DNA of 64,000 nucleotides, taken from Hippopus hippopus (taxonomy: Eukaryota > Mollusca > Bivalvia > Cardiida > Cardiidae). The notes beneath the pieces were generated by a model. That model was given only the letters and a program-made list of their open reading frames with translations, was not told the DNA's origin and made no database searches. The stretch's first letter is position 1, and the number at the start of each line of letters is the position of its first letter. Shown here one piece after another: positions 1-10,384 of the stretch. Both the position numbers and the translations under genes were made by a program. Location of the stretch: assembly GCA_946811185.2 (NCBI GenBank), contig OX328106.1, forward strand, positions 42,482,311 to 42,546,310. Direction: 5' to 3'.

Positions 1-153
1 TCAAAAATTGAAATTTGTTTCCAGCAGGGTAGAAAACATTGTGGGAAAAGGAGAAAATGCTGGTTACCAGCATTTTCTCCTTTTCCCACAATGTTTTCAG
101 AAGGCTTCATTCATAGGGTCATTAAAAGTCGGGATTGTGTGGTAAAGGGTTAA
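1..153 (+). mobile_element. Palindromic TTAA MITE, cut by window edge
   Basis: Right two-thirds of a forward copy: the hairpin, then the GGTCATTAAAAGTCGGGATT arm and the terminal TGGTAAAGGGTTAA. I call 'forward' the orientation in which the hairpin is followed by TCAAAAGGCTTC. Confidence 0.85.
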
Positions 154-389
154 ACAAGCATTAATCCTGAATTCATTTCACAATTTTTTATGAAAATCAT
201 GATACAGACTTCTAATTTTCATTCGCATTTAAAAAATTGCTTTAAAGTTAATTAAAAATAGAATGTGGAAAACATGGAGTAATTGCCTTTTTTTTTTTTG
301 TATGTCTACTCTAAAATTTCTTATTCCATCAGCAATGGCATTATTGTACATAAAGGGATAAATAGATTCTAAACATAGCTAAATGTTGG

Positions 390-475
390 TTTCTCCATAG
401 CTCAGTTTGTGGAGCTGTCAACTTAAGTTTTGGAGGTTGTATGTTTTAAGTCCTAACGGAGGCTTTTTTTTTCCC
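390..475 (+). mobile_element. tRNA-like SINE remnant
   Basis: CCATAGCTCAGTTTGTGGAG is A-box-like; the B box is degenerate (GTATGTTTTAAGTCC). Confidence 0.45.
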
Positions 476-597
476 CCAACTAGGGGTAGATATGTCATAT
501 TCTTGTAATTGATTTTTCATTACAAAACATCAATTTTCTCTATTTCTCCCCCCCACACACACACACCCTTTTTGTTACAATCTTGTATAATGCCCCT

Positions 598-826
598 TTA
601 ACTCTTTACCAGACGACAAATTTTGAGACTAGTCCAAATTGAAAGCATTTGCAGATGACATATTAAATTCAGTTGAAAAGGTGGTAATTGTCTGTGAAAG
701 TGTAGAAAACCTTGAGGGAAAAGGAGAAAATGCTGGTTACCCGCATTTTCTCCTTTTCCCTCAAGGTTTTCAAAAGGTTATTTCCTCAGGGTCGTTAAAA
801 CTTGGGATTGTGTGGTAAAGAGTTAA
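598..826 (+). mobile_element. Palindromic TTAA MITE, full length
   Basis: TTAACTCTTTACCAGACGAC to GGTAAAGAGTTAA. It has a variant hairpin in which GAGGGAAAAGGAG and its partner CTCCTTTTCCCTC both changed, so the stem stays paired. Confidence 0.9.
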
Positions 827-983
827 TCAATTAAAAAAAGCCTCAGATGAATGTTGCCTGTTTCAGAAATTTGGCTTCTTGATGAATCAAACATGCAGTC
901 AGTACTGGTACTTGTGTTAATGTATGAGTTTTGGCCTATAAGACCTCAAGGCTGTGATAATAATGTTTGAAACCAAGTATATG

Positions 984-1212
984 TTAACCTCTTACCAAAT
1001 AATCCCAAGTTTTAAAGACCTTGAGATGGAAGGCTTCGAAAACATTGTGGGGAAGAAAAGAAAATACTGGTAAACAGCACCTCGCTTTTTCTCACAACAT
1101 TTTCAGCTCTTTTCAAGGCAAAATTAATTATTTTATCCACATTTGATTTCTCGTCTGCAAATGCTTTGAATTTGGAAAAGTCTAAAATTTTGTCTTTTGG
1201 TGAAGGATTAGT
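984..1212 (-). mobile_element. Palindromic TTAA MITE, decayed
   Basis: Reverse copy whose central hairpin has lost pairing (ACAGCACCTCGC interrupts it). The right end reads GGTGAAGGATTAG instead of TTAA. It abuts the next copy. Confidence 0.8.
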
Positions 1213-1214
1213 CC

Positions 1215-1443
1215 TTAACTCTTTCCCAAACGACAAAATTTTAGACTGGTCCAAATTGAAAGCACTTGCAGACGACAAAATAAACGTAACTCAAAAATTG
1301 AAATTTGTTTCCAGCAGGGTAGAAAACATTGCGGGAAAAGGAGAAAATGCTGGTTACCAGCATTTTCTCCTTTTCCCACAATATTTTCAAAAGGCTTCTA
1401 TCTCAGGGTCGTAAAAACCAGGGATTGTTTGGTAAAGGGTTAA
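1215..1443 (+). mobile_element. Palindromic TTAA MITE, full length
   Basis: Forward copy with intact hairpin and TTAA at both ends, two bases from the preceding reverse copy. Uninterrupted frame across most of the element. Confidence 0.9.
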
Positions 1444-1944
1444 ACTGCTAAGTAAATGAAATGAGTACTTCTTTTCAATATTTAGAATCTAAAGATTTGG
1501 ATTTCAAATTTCCTTCTGTCTAATTTTGTTTGTATTTGACAGTGGAGATCAAAGATCAGAAAGTTCTGTGCTGTCAGATTTTGATCTTACCTTCTGCAAA
1601 AGATTTACTTGAGCTTAATAGTCTAGGGATTAATTAGGAGATAAAAGAAATCTGCTCAGCAAAATGATAGAGAAAATGTTAATAGGTGCTTAATAATATG
1701 CTATTTTTGTCAACTTTGAAAACCAGTTCGAATCCTATAGATTTATAACATGAGTAAAATCTTTGCAGAAACTGTTGAGACATGTAGGAAAAAGCTATTA
1801 TGATACATGCTCCTAGATATGTAAGACATTTTGAGTCATGTCAAAAAAATTACATAGAGTAGATTGTGTAATTATTTATAGGGCTAAAAAATTTCTTTGA
1901 AAATATACTTGTAAATGTCTTTTTATTTTCATTGAACTTTGCAG

Positions 1945-2043
1945 TCATTTGACAAATCGGTTATACCACAGTGTGAATGCTTAAAAGATACAGTTGCCAG
2001 GGTTCTTCCGTATTGGCATGATGTCATGGTTCCTACTATAAAG
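1945..2043 (+). CDS. PGAM: PGAM exon (first one in window)
   Basis: Preceded by a ttgcag acceptor and followed by gtatgt. Thirty-three whole codons (phase 0 in and out) encode SFDKSVIPQ followed by [20 protein letters not shown], the conserved stretch just before the second catalytic histidine. Confidence 0.92.
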
Positions 2044-5000
2044 GTATGTTTATTATGTATTGGTTTTTCTGTGCATTTCTTCATTTAGATATATTTTATC
2101 TTCTTGGGCATGCTTTGAAAATGTTGCAAGATATTGAGAAAATGCCCTAACAAAGAGGAAGTAAAAAACATGCTTGCATGAAAAGCTCATTGCTGTTTTG
2201 GCGAAAATAAAGCAAACAGTGTATGCTCAAATTCAGTTTTGTGCAACCGTATCCTGATCTACACTGACAACAAAAAGAGCCAAAGGTATCCTCAGCGCTT
2301 AAATTACAATGCTTTGCCAGATGACAAAATCCTAGTCCTGTCCAAATAAAAGCATTAACTCTGGTTAGTGATTAGACTGGTCCAAATTGAAAGCATTGGC
2401 AGACGACAAAAATAAAAGTGACTGAAAATTTTGAAATTTGCTTTGGGAAGGGTGGAAAACATTGTGGGAAAAGGAGAAAACGCTGGTCACCAGCATTTTC
2501 TCCTTTTCCCACAATGTTTTCAAAAGGCTTCTTTCTCAGGGTCGTTAAAAGTCGGGATTGTGTGGTAAAGGGTTACTTTTCCAGATAGCAAATAAAATGT
2601 GGCTGACAAGGCAGAATTCGTCTTCGAAAGGATAAGGAAGGTTGAGAAAAAAAGAGAAAAATTCTAGTTATAGGCATTTGTAATGTTTTCAGAAGGCTTC
2701 TTCCTTTTGGTCATTAAAACTCAGGATTGATTGGTAAGGGATTAACTCATTACCAAACAATCCCTTGTTTTAACGACCCTTAGGAAAAAGCCTTTTGAAA
2801 ACATTGTGGGAAATGGAGAAATTGCTGATAACCAGCATTTTTTCCTTTTCCCACAATGTTTTCTACCCCACCAAGAGCAAATTTTGGTTTTTAAGTCACA
2901 TTTAATTTGTTGTCTCTTTACCGCACAATGCTGACTTTTAACGACCCTAGGAATGAAGCCTTTTGAAAACATTGTGGGAAAAGGAGAAAATGCTGGTAAC
3001 CAGCATTTTCTCCTTTTCCCACTGTTTTCTAGTCTATCTGAGAAAAATTGCACCATTTGACCCGCACTGAAATTGTCGTCTGCAAATGCTTTCAATTTGG
3101 TGAAAGCTAAAATTTTGTTGTTTGGTAGAGTTAAAGGCTGAGATCTGTACATAAAAATGTTGCATGTTTCATAAGCTTTCAAAGTTGAATTATGGAATTA
3201 GCTCTTGCCTGTGATCTGACAACAACTTCTGTCATTTAGCTCATAACGATTTTCCCAGGCCAAGTCGAAAAGGTTTGGGTATTGTAACCATGTCCTGGTT
3301 TGATCTTCAATCTTCACTGGTCTGGCTATAGTGGGATCTTTGGCATGACATTTTGCCCAATCTGAAGGAATGCTACAATAGATGGTCGAGGAAGATTTGC
3401 AGCAACTATATGTCAAACATTGTTCAAAATGGAATTAATTTTCCACGAAATGAAGTCAAATTTAACATAACACATTTTCTGCCTTATTGGGTCTCACTAC
3501 TTTTTTTTACAGAGTGGAAAGAAAGTTTTGTTGGCAGCTCATGGAAACAGCATCAGAGCTCTTGTCAAATATCTTGATAAAATTTCTGATGATAAAATTA
3601 CAGAACTCAATATACCTACAGGTGAGTGAAGCTTTTGAGCCATAATATGGCCAAAAGGGGCTTATTATTATACTGCAAAGAAATTTCTCATGATCTGATT
3701 GGATAATCTGGCCCGAACATATATATCATGTACACTGGCAAAACCAACGTAAAAGCAGTTTCCCTTTCGGGAGCCCCGTAGACATGACTACACTGTCAAT
3801 ACAACATCCAAAATGGCGGCGTCGATCAAGATTAACATCAAGATTATGCGCCAAGCTGCACATTTTAGCACGTATTACCAAGGTTTCAGTGACATCAGTT
3901 CCCAGTGACGTCAGTTTTCATTGAATTGGGGCACTCAGAAGGGAAATTCTACTTCGTCAGCGTGCTCAATTTTTTAAACCAAAAAACAGGTAAAATTTGC
4001 TTAACACACGTTGGAATGGTAAAACTTTGCAGTATAATAAAATCGTTGTACGGTCAGGTGGCAGGGGACTTGGAAACTTGTTCACGGCTGTGGAGAATCA
4101 TGTTGCCACCTTGCCTTCGGCTCGGGTTGACATGATTCACCACAGCAGTGAACAAGTTTCCAAGTCCCCTGCCACCTGACCGTACAACTAATAATGTATC
4201 TGCAAATGGTTAAGTCCCAAGTCAGCCTGCACAGGCTTACCTGGGTGGAAAATTTTGCTATTGTTGAATTTTCTGCATGACCAAGGACCATTTTATCTTA
4301 TGAGTCAGTTGTTTGACAAAATGGATTTTATGGCTCCATAGTTATGTGATGGCTTGCTTGGTATAATGCATCACAGAGATGCATTAAGCCCCTTTGGCCA
4401 GAGCATGCAGGGTTTTACTTTGACTTTCTGTTTTGGCATACATTTGACTCCCTTCAAATGAATAAAAGAAGGCACACATATAAATTTTGGGGGTCATTTT
4501 GAAAATTTAGGGGTCAAAATTCAAAGGAACAGGGGGTAATGGAAAACCCTGGAGTGTCTCATATGAATTTAGAAAAATGGGGTGAGTGTCAGCATTCCTT
4601 TTTTAGCCTGGCTTTTTTGGAATAGAAAATAAGGTGGATGTATTGCCATAGCTCTGTTGTCATCTGCATCACTATCATTTTTGGAAAACTTTGATATTTT
4701 CTGATACCTCTGTCATTACTGAGGATATTTTCTTGAAGTTTGAAACCATGGCCAATTTTCAATGTCAAAAATACCTGGGGACAAGCCTTGGCAATTGCAT
4801 ACACTAGTCTTTTTTTTTTCTTTGTTACAGAATTTTTACTAAAAGAGGTGCAGTTATTTTTTTGGCTACAATTTCTTTTTGTTTGATCAACACATCTTTG
4901 TCCTTTTTCCTCATTATTCCTTACCCTTTCAAACTTGGACCCCATCATTTATGTTATGTTTGAATTGTCATTTGCAAATGTTCAATTTCAATCACACAAT

Positions 5001-5847
5001 GTTAAATTTGCATAAGTCTAAAGTTTTGTCATTTGTAAAGATTGAAGTTCGAAGATATTTTTCAGTGAAAATTAATTAATCCTTTACCGGACAAGAAAAA
5101 GTTTAGACCAATTTGAATTGAAAGCATTGAGGGCTAAAGTATGGCCAAAATGTTGGAACTTGTCATTTAAATGAATTAACTCTTTACCAAACGACAAATT
5201 TTTGGACTGGACCAAATTCAAAAGATCTGCAGACAACAAATTAAATCTTGGTAATGTGATGATTTATGACTTTGATAGGGTAGAAAATATTGTGGGAAAA
5301 GGAGAAAATGCTGGTTACCAGCATTTTGTCCTTTTCCCACAAGGTTTTCTATAGGCTCCTTTCTCAGGGTTGTTAAAAGTCGGGATTGTGTGGTAAAGAG
5401 TTAAAACATAGTTGGAAAAAAAAGAAAACGCTGATTACCAGCATTTTCTCCTTTTCCCACAATGTTTTAAAAAAGCCTTCCTCTTGTTTTATTAATTTGG
5501 GAATTGGTTGGTAAAGGGTCAATTAAGTAACTTTATTACTGTATCTTTGTATATACCAGGGTTTTTCCCTGTCCTCCAGTTTCCTCAAATTTAGACTGTA
5601 TATTTTCTAAATATCTCCAAAAATTTAAATTTTTAAACTCTCAAATCCAGTTGAAGGGAATTTGACCCAAAATGAGAAAGTCCACGGAAAATCCTTTTAC
5701 AGTAAATACTTTTCTCTGACTACAGGTATTCCACTTGTGTATGAACTGGATGAGGATCTCAAGCCAGTCACCAATTATTATTTAGCCAGCGAAGAACAAG
5801 TTAAGGCTGCAGTCGCAAAAGTAGCAGCCCAGGGCAAGGCCAAGTAA
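1945..5847 (+). CDS. PGAM: Phosphoglycerate mutase (2,3-BPG-dependent), C-terminal part of a spliced gene
   Basis: Three exons, 1945-2043, 3513-3621 and 5726-5847, join in frame to the last 109 residues and a TAA stop. The enzyme interconverts 3- and 2-phosphoglycerate in cytosolic glycolysis. The product reads through the family signature [15 protein letters not shown], then [16 protein letters not shown] with the second catalytic histidine, then [15 protein letters not shown] and the tail AAQGKAK. All align without gaps to my memory of animal PGAM1/2. Animal PGAM is about 254 residues, so roughly 145 N-terminal residues, including the RHGE phospho-histidine motif, should be upstream of the window; I found no earlier exon in 1-1944. 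Introns are GT-AG with phases 0 and 1. Both introns carry MITE copies and the second carries a large hairpin. An ATTAAA at 5997 could be the poly(A) signal, but it lies in decayed repeat sequence. Confidence 0.93.
2306..2575 (+). mobile_element. Palindromic TTAA MITE, duplicated left end
   Basis: The left terminus appears twice (CTTTGCCAGATGACAAAATC and again from TTAACTCTGG), suggesting a copy inserted into, or recombined with, an older one. The hairpin is intact. Confidence 0.8.
2573..2745 (+). mobile_element. Palindromic TTAA MITE, hairpin lost
   Basis: Decayed forward copy; the hairpin's right arm is reduced to TAATGTTTTCAGAAGGC. Shares its terminal TTAA with the next copy. Confidence 0.7.
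2742..3134 (-). mobile_element. Two reverse palindromic MITE copies in tandem
   Basis: First copy 2742-2920 is truncated at its right end. The second, 2921-3134, begins TCTTTACCGCACAATGC and ends GGTAGAGTTAA. Both hairpins are preserved. Confidence 0.82.
3513..3621 (+). CDS. PGAM: PGAM exon with catalytic HGNS motif
   Basis: Acceptor ttttacag, donor gtgagt. It encodes [18 protein letters not shown] and on to ELNIPT, ending one base into a glycine codon. The histidine of AAHGNS is the second active-site histidine of the family. Confidence 0.93.
4045..4188. repeat. Long fold-back (inverted repeat) in PGAM intron
   Basis: The outer 41 bases (starting GTTGTACGGTCAGGTGGCAG) pair perfectly with the other end, and pairing continues with few mismatches toward the centre. 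The whole 144-bp unit can fold into one hairpin. Confidence 0.9.
4198..4407. mobile_element. GAGCCATGCTCTG element (family B), partial
   Basis: Retains the core GTCAGCCTGCACAGGC, the ATGTGATGGCTTGCTTGGTA block and the right end GATGCATTAAGCCCCTTTGG. Abuts a CAGGGTTTT element. Confidence 0.7.
4408..4552. mobile_element. Short CAGGGTTTT-ended element
   Basis: 145 bp bounded by CAGGGTTTTACTTTGAC and GTAATGGAAAACCCTG, with GGGGGTCATTTTGAAAATTT inside. It is an internally deleted relative of the 60.2-kb element. No target duplication seen; it directly abuts a family B end. Confidence 0.68.
5176..5520 (+). mobile_element. Full MITE plus fused half copy
   Basis: Full forward copy 5176-5404 with TTAA ends, followed at once by a half copy (5405-5520) that lacks the left arm and ends GGTAAAGGGTCAA. 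Located in the last PGAM intron, about 200 bases before its final exon. Confidence 0.83.
5726..5847 (+). CDS. PGAM: PGAM last coding exon
   Basis: Acceptor gactacag. The first two bases complete the split glycine, then [20 protein letters not shown] and a lysine/alanine-rich tail end at TAA. An open frame runs upstream into the intron from 5662, but that part is not conserved and the acceptor is clear. Confidence 0.93.
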
Positions 5848-6104
5848 ACATTGGTTACATGACAACAAACTGTGGTGTTTGACATAGCTTTGATTATAAG
5901 TGCTACTGCATTGAATTTGTGAGATACAGTTAAATATGAGATGAAGATCTGTGTAAATAACTCTGTACTAGGTGACAATATTTTAGATGTGTCCAAATTA
6001 AAAGGCTATGTAGGAAACAAAATTTTAGACCTGTAAGAATTTAAGGGATATGACAAAGTATTTTGCATATTTTTCCAAATTGAAAAGATACAGAGTCAGC
6101 CAAT

Positions 6105-6235
6105 TGGATGTGTTTCAGATGGTTTGATATGTATATGATAAAGTAGAAAACATTGCTCGAAATGGAAAAAATGCTGTCTACCAGCATTTTCTCCTTTTCC
6201 AACAATTTTTTTACCCCTTTTTGATGACATATCCC
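6105..6235 (+). mobile_element. Decayed palindromic MITE
   Basis: Recognisable by GTAGAAAACATTGC and the arm CAGCATTTTCTCCTTTTCC. Ends are unrecognisable. It follows the PGAM stop by about 250 bases. Confidence 0.6.
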
Positions 6236-6539
6236 ATTGTTTGAGTTATACTTGTTGTGTGTAAATGCTTTTAATAAGGACCAGTCCAGAGTTATGTATT
6301 CTAGTAAGGATTTTTCCTTCTAGCACACTTTCCAGCTTTAATTTGATGTGCATCTATAAAAATACACTGATAATTTTTAGCTGGTTTGGTGTCCTTCTCA
6401 TTTTGGAATTGTTCAGGTTTTACTGTGTTATTATTGTTACTATATACTATATTATGATTTCTGGATTGTTGTATTTAGTTTTCGTATCCTTTTTATACTA
6501 CATGAACAAAACATGATTGACCTGTATATGTCAGTCTCA

Positions 6540-6768
6540 TTAACCCGTTACCAGACGACAAAATTTTAGCCTTGTCCAAATTGAAAACATTTGCAGGCGA
6601 CAATTTCAGTGTGGCTCAAATGGTGAAATTTCTCTTTGATAGGGTAGAAAACATTATAGGAAAAGGAGAAAATGCTGGTTACCAGCATTTTCTTCTTTTC
6701 TCACAATGTTTTCAAAAGGCTTCTTTCCCAGGGTCGTTAAAAGTCAGCATTGTGTGGTAAAGGGTTAA
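6540..6768 (+). mobile_element. Palindromic TTAA MITE, full length
   Basis: TTAACCCGTTACCAG to GGTAAAGGGTTAA with a good hairpin (one A in place of G in ATTATAGG). Open frame from 6572 to 6760. Confidence 0.9.
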
Positions 6769-6784
6769 CCTGTAGGATGCCATG

Positions 6785-7095
6785 CATATCTTAAGATACT
6801 TTTGCCACCAGAGTAGGGACGTGAGACCAATAGGTTGCTGGTTAGAATCACCAGCTTGGCCAATTTCTTTCCAAGTATGGATGAAAGTTACTGGAACAGG
6901 ATTCATTCCTCATTCACTGCTTATCGTTGTCTTGACGATGCTTATGTGAGAAAGCGACCAGTTGCTTGGGATGAATATTGTGCTAAGAACTGGTAAAAGA
7001 AACTCTGGGAAAGTCAGATAAGTGCAATGGCTGCTGTGATATAACTGAAACTAATCATGAAAACTTGTGTTAAACACCATACAAATAATCAGTAA
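6785..7095 (+). mobile_element. SINE-like repeat, copy 1
   Basis: Matches 30645-30945 on the same strand. GGTTGCTGGTTAGAATCACC resembles a tRNA-type B box; the tail GATATAACTGAAAC and GTTAAACACCATACAAAT is a common end in mollusc SINEs as I know them. No coding frame. Confidence 0.7.
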
Positions 7096-7253
7096 GTAGT
7101 GTGCACAGATCAAGATCTGACTGGTTAAAATGTAATGATTAATTTTAAGTGTATTTTGCCAGATATTCTCTTCTACCCCCAAAAAAGGCTTGAAACTGGG
7201 GTGTCTCGGCCTGTTTTATCACCAGTTTATTTATTTGGCTTTCAAAGGGTTCA

Positions 7254-7477
7254 TTAACTCTTTACTAAATGACAAAACTTTACACATGCCCATATTGGAA
7301 GCATTTTCAGTAACAAATGTTACTCAGAAATTGAAATTTTGATTTTGGAAGGGTAGAAAACATTATGGGTATTTGTGAAACTGCTGGTTACCAGCATTTT
7401 CTCCTTTTCCCACAATGTTTTCGTAAGCCTTTTTCCTCAGGGTCGTCAAAAGTCAGGATTGTTTGGTAAAGGGTTAA
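7254..7477 (+). mobile_element. Palindromic TTAA MITE
   Basis: TTAA at both ends. The left hairpin arm is degraded (TATGGGTATTTGTGAAACTG) and the right arm is intact. Confidence 0.85.
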
Positions 7478-7679
7478 TAGTTTCCTTAGGCACTTTCTTG
7501 TAAATGTGATGGAGTATTGTGATGAGTGCTGTTTAAAGGCAGTGTGCCATTCCTTCTTTTTACTTTCCTTGAAATAAAGGACTTTAGTTGAAGCCATGTT
7601 TATTCTTTACAACAATTTATTTTATGACCACTTGGACTTCAAGAACTTATTATCAGGCAATCTTTAGATATATATCAAA

Positions 7680-7850
7680 AAACTTCTGGAAAAGGAAAAA
7701 AAATGCTTGTGACCAGCATTTCTTCTTTTTTCCATGGTGTTTTCGACCCTTTCACATGCAAATTCCCTACATTGAGCCTCTTTTATTTGTCCTCTGCAAG
7801 TGGGTTCAATTAAGGTGGATCTAAAATTTTGTCATGTGGTAAGGCGTTTA
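7680..7850 (-). mobile_element. Decayed palindromic MITE
   Basis: Reverse copy with CTTGTGACCAGCATTTC and the end GTCATGTGGTAAGGCG; the left terminal region is missing. Confidence 0.6.
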
Positions 7851-7917
7851 TCTATCAACCAGTAAGATAGAACAGGAAGAACACTAAGTGATACCTGTAT
7901 ATTATATTCTGTAATGC

Positions 7918-8045
7918 AGAGCCTTGCTCATGTAGCACAGTTGGAAGCATACAGGGCTAGTAATTTATGTTGTGGGTTCGAACCCCTGCTTCACCGAACT
8001 CTTTTCCTATATTGACAACGGTCAATGTAATAGGACTCATTCCTC
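7918..8045 (+). mobile_element. tRNA-like SINE head, truncated
   Basis: CATGTAGCACAGTTGGAAGC (A-box-like) and GGGTTCGAACCCCTGC (B box). Interrupted by the TACCCCC repeat that follows. Confidence 0.62.
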
Positions 8046-8063
8046 TCTTACTACCAAATATTG

Positions 8064-8535
8064 TTATACCCCCAACCTATGAAGAAGAGGTGGGGGTATA
8101 CTGGTTTCACCTTGTCTGTCTGTCTGTTCATTCCTTCATCCACAAATCCGTCCGTCTGTGGACTTTTCATTTCCATGCCCTTACGAAAAAGCCGTTTGAC
8201 CTAGGACCCTGAAACTTTATACAAGTGTTGCTCGTGACCAAAGGAGGTGCCCTTTTGTTTTGCAGTCGCATGGGTCAAAGGTCTAAGTCATACATGAAGT
8301 TTTTGAAAAAATCGTTTCCATGCTGTAACTCAAGAGCTGTTTGACCTAGGACCCTGAAACTTTATACAAGTGTTGCTCGTGACCATAGGAGGTGCCCTAT
8401 TGTTTTTAGGTCCCAGAGTCAAAGGTTAAGGTCACTGGTGATCATTGTTTTGAAAATCATTTCAGTTCTCTGACTGTGCTGCTACAGTGGCAAGGTGCTG
8501 GTGTGGGGTATTTGTCTGCTTTGCATCAGTTCTAG
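8064..8535 (+). repeat. TACCCCC-hairpin element with two ~143-bp units
   Basis: Opens with the hairpin TATACCCCCAACC / GAGGTGGGGGTATA, a TGTCTGTCTGTC run, then two units with GTTTGACCTAGGACCCTGAA and GTTGCTCGTGACC. A shorter relative with GGGGTATGCTGAAATCAG lies at 41270-41360. Confidence 0.78.
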
Positions 8536-8724
8536 TTTCAACAGCTTTTATATAGCGCAAAAACCGATGGCTTGAAAAGTTGTGCAAATCACTGTCAAAA
8601 GAAACTTGAGGAATGCATAGGTGAGGGTGCTTCTCATGACATGATGAAGATTATCTTGAAACGGCATTATATACCAAACGAATGAGCCACAAAAGGGGGC
8701 TTTTTGGTTTGGTTTGTATTAAAC

Positions 8725-8905
8725 GGCATTTTAACAGCTTAGGTCATATCATGGCAGTCAGTGACACACCCATGTGTTTCCTGCCTTTCTCACACCAGTA
8801 CAGACATAACTTTTTTTCCAAAGCCACTGACTACTTTTTTCATATGCATCAGAGGTGAGAGGCAAAAAATAACTGGAAAGTTCGCCGCAACCCGGTATCG
8901 AACCA
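8725..8905 (-). mobile_element. SINE-like repeat with tRNA-type head, truncated
   Basis: Homologous to 26135-26385. On the - strand it begins at GGTTCGATACCGGG, so the tRNA-like head was cut off by the family B element inserted beside it. Confidence 0.65.
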
Positions 8906-8910
8906 CAAAA

Positions 8911-9153
8911 GGGGGCAAAAGGGGCTTAATGCATCTATGTGATGCATTATATCAATCACACACATATGGATCCATAACAACCACTTTTTTAACAACCAAC
9001 TTGATCGTGAGATAGACTGATCCTTGGACATACAGAAAATTGACCAACAGCGAAAAGTTTCGGCGCAGGTCAGCCTGTGCGGACTGCGCAGGCTAACCTG
9101 GGTCGATACTTTTTGCAGATGCATAAAGCTCCCTTTTCACAGAGCATGGCTCA
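8911..9153. mobile_element. GAGCCATGCTCTG element (family B)
   Basis: About 245 bp. Inverted ends: AAAAGGGGCTTAATGCATCT and GATGCATAAAGCTCCC. The internal inverted pair CAGCCTGTGCGGACTGCGCA and GGCTAACC is intact. It truncates a SINE-like copy on its left. Confidence 0.83.
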
Positions 9154-9342
9154 AGTAAATAAAACGCTTCTTGTATATATCCACAACATTTTATTGCACA
9201 ATATAATAAAAATGGATACATAGTGTATATTCTTTCAAAACATTGGGTTTTTTTTTTTTATATAAAAACTCTTTATCTTAGAAAAAAAAAAAAGAATGAA
9301 GAGAGAAATGAAATGAATCAAACACCAAAACATTAGTGATTT

Positions 9343-10140
9343 TTAAACCCTTTACCACACACTCCCCAGTTTTAATGAACCCAAGGAAGAAGGCTTTTGA
9401 AAACATCATGGGAAAAGGAGAAAATGCTGGTAACCAGCATTTTCCCTTTTTCCCCCAATGTTTTCTGCCCTATTAAAAATAGAGATCATTTTAGCTACAT
9501 TTCACTTATCTGCAAATGCTTTAAATTTGGTCAAGTCCAAAATATTCTCGTGTGTGAAAGAGTGAAATAAAATCCTAAGAAGTAATAGCTAATGAAAGAA
9601 ATAATTTTTTTGGAGGGAACTTCAACCTTACACCACACAATCCCTAGTTAGTTTCTAACAGAGAATGCTTTTGAAAACATTGGAAAAGGCAAAACTGGTT
9701 ACCTTTCCCACAATGTATTCTACCCTTTGAAAAACAAATGCTTTCAATTCTGTTGAGTACAAAATTTTGTTGCGAGGTGAAGAGTGAAATGTTCCCAGGT
9801 AGAATCTCCCATAATTAACTACACATTCATGTCTTTAAATTCTAAACCTATATTACATCCCTTTTTTTCATCATACAAATGCAATGTGTTATAATGACAA
9901 AATACTCTCATTCTTAACTCTTTAAAAAACGATTCCAACTTTTCACAACCCTGGGAAAAAAGCCTTCGAAAACATGGTGGGAAAAAGAGAAAATGCTGGT
10001 AGCCAGCATTTTCTCCTTTTCCCACAATGTTTTCTATCCTATCAAAGACAGATCTCACCATTCAAACAATATTTACTTTGTTGTCTGCAAACACTTTCAA
10101 TTTGAACCAGTCAAAAATTTTGTTATAAAGTAAAGAGTAA
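9343..10140 (-). mobile_element. Cluster of three reverse palindromic MITEs
   Basis: Copies at 9343-9566, 9625-9788 (central hairpin mostly deleted) and 9914-10140 (hairpin nearly perfect, terminal end GTAAAGAGTAA). All lie in the same orientation with 60-125-bp gaps. Confidence 0.78.
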
Positions 10141-10178
10141 ATCATGGAAGATTTTACAATTTTGTTGGATTTACCTCT

Positions 10179-10384
10179 CCATCAACTCTTTCCAAGAAAA
10201 GGTTTTAGATTTTTTCAAGCTGACAGCATTTATAGACAGCAACTTAAATTTGGCTCAAAGGATGGAGTTTGTCTTTGAATGGGAAGAAGACATTGTGGAA
10301 AAAGGAGAAAATGCTGCTTACCAAAGTTTTCAAAAGATTTTTTTCTAAGTCATTCAAATGTGGCGTCATTAAGTAAAGGTTTAA
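10179..10384 (+). mobile_element. Decayed palindromic MITE
   Basis: Forward copy with intact left hairpin arm (GGAAAAAGGAGAAAATG type) but right arm deleted. Confidence 0.62.

Noticed and set aside
2742..3182. 146-codon - strand open frame
   Set aside because: It is read through two tandem MITE copies; the peptide is the MITE-type sequence repeated twice.
7918..8000. Possible tRNA gene
   Set aside because: A and B boxes are present but the acceptor and anticodon stems do not pair. Same for 390-475, 18010-18110 and 26320-26385; these are SINE heads.
8064..8535. Gene fragment with TGTCTGTCTGTC and conserved blocks
   Set aside because: The two internal units are near-identical tandem repeats with stops in all frames; a related repeat occurs at 41.3 kb.
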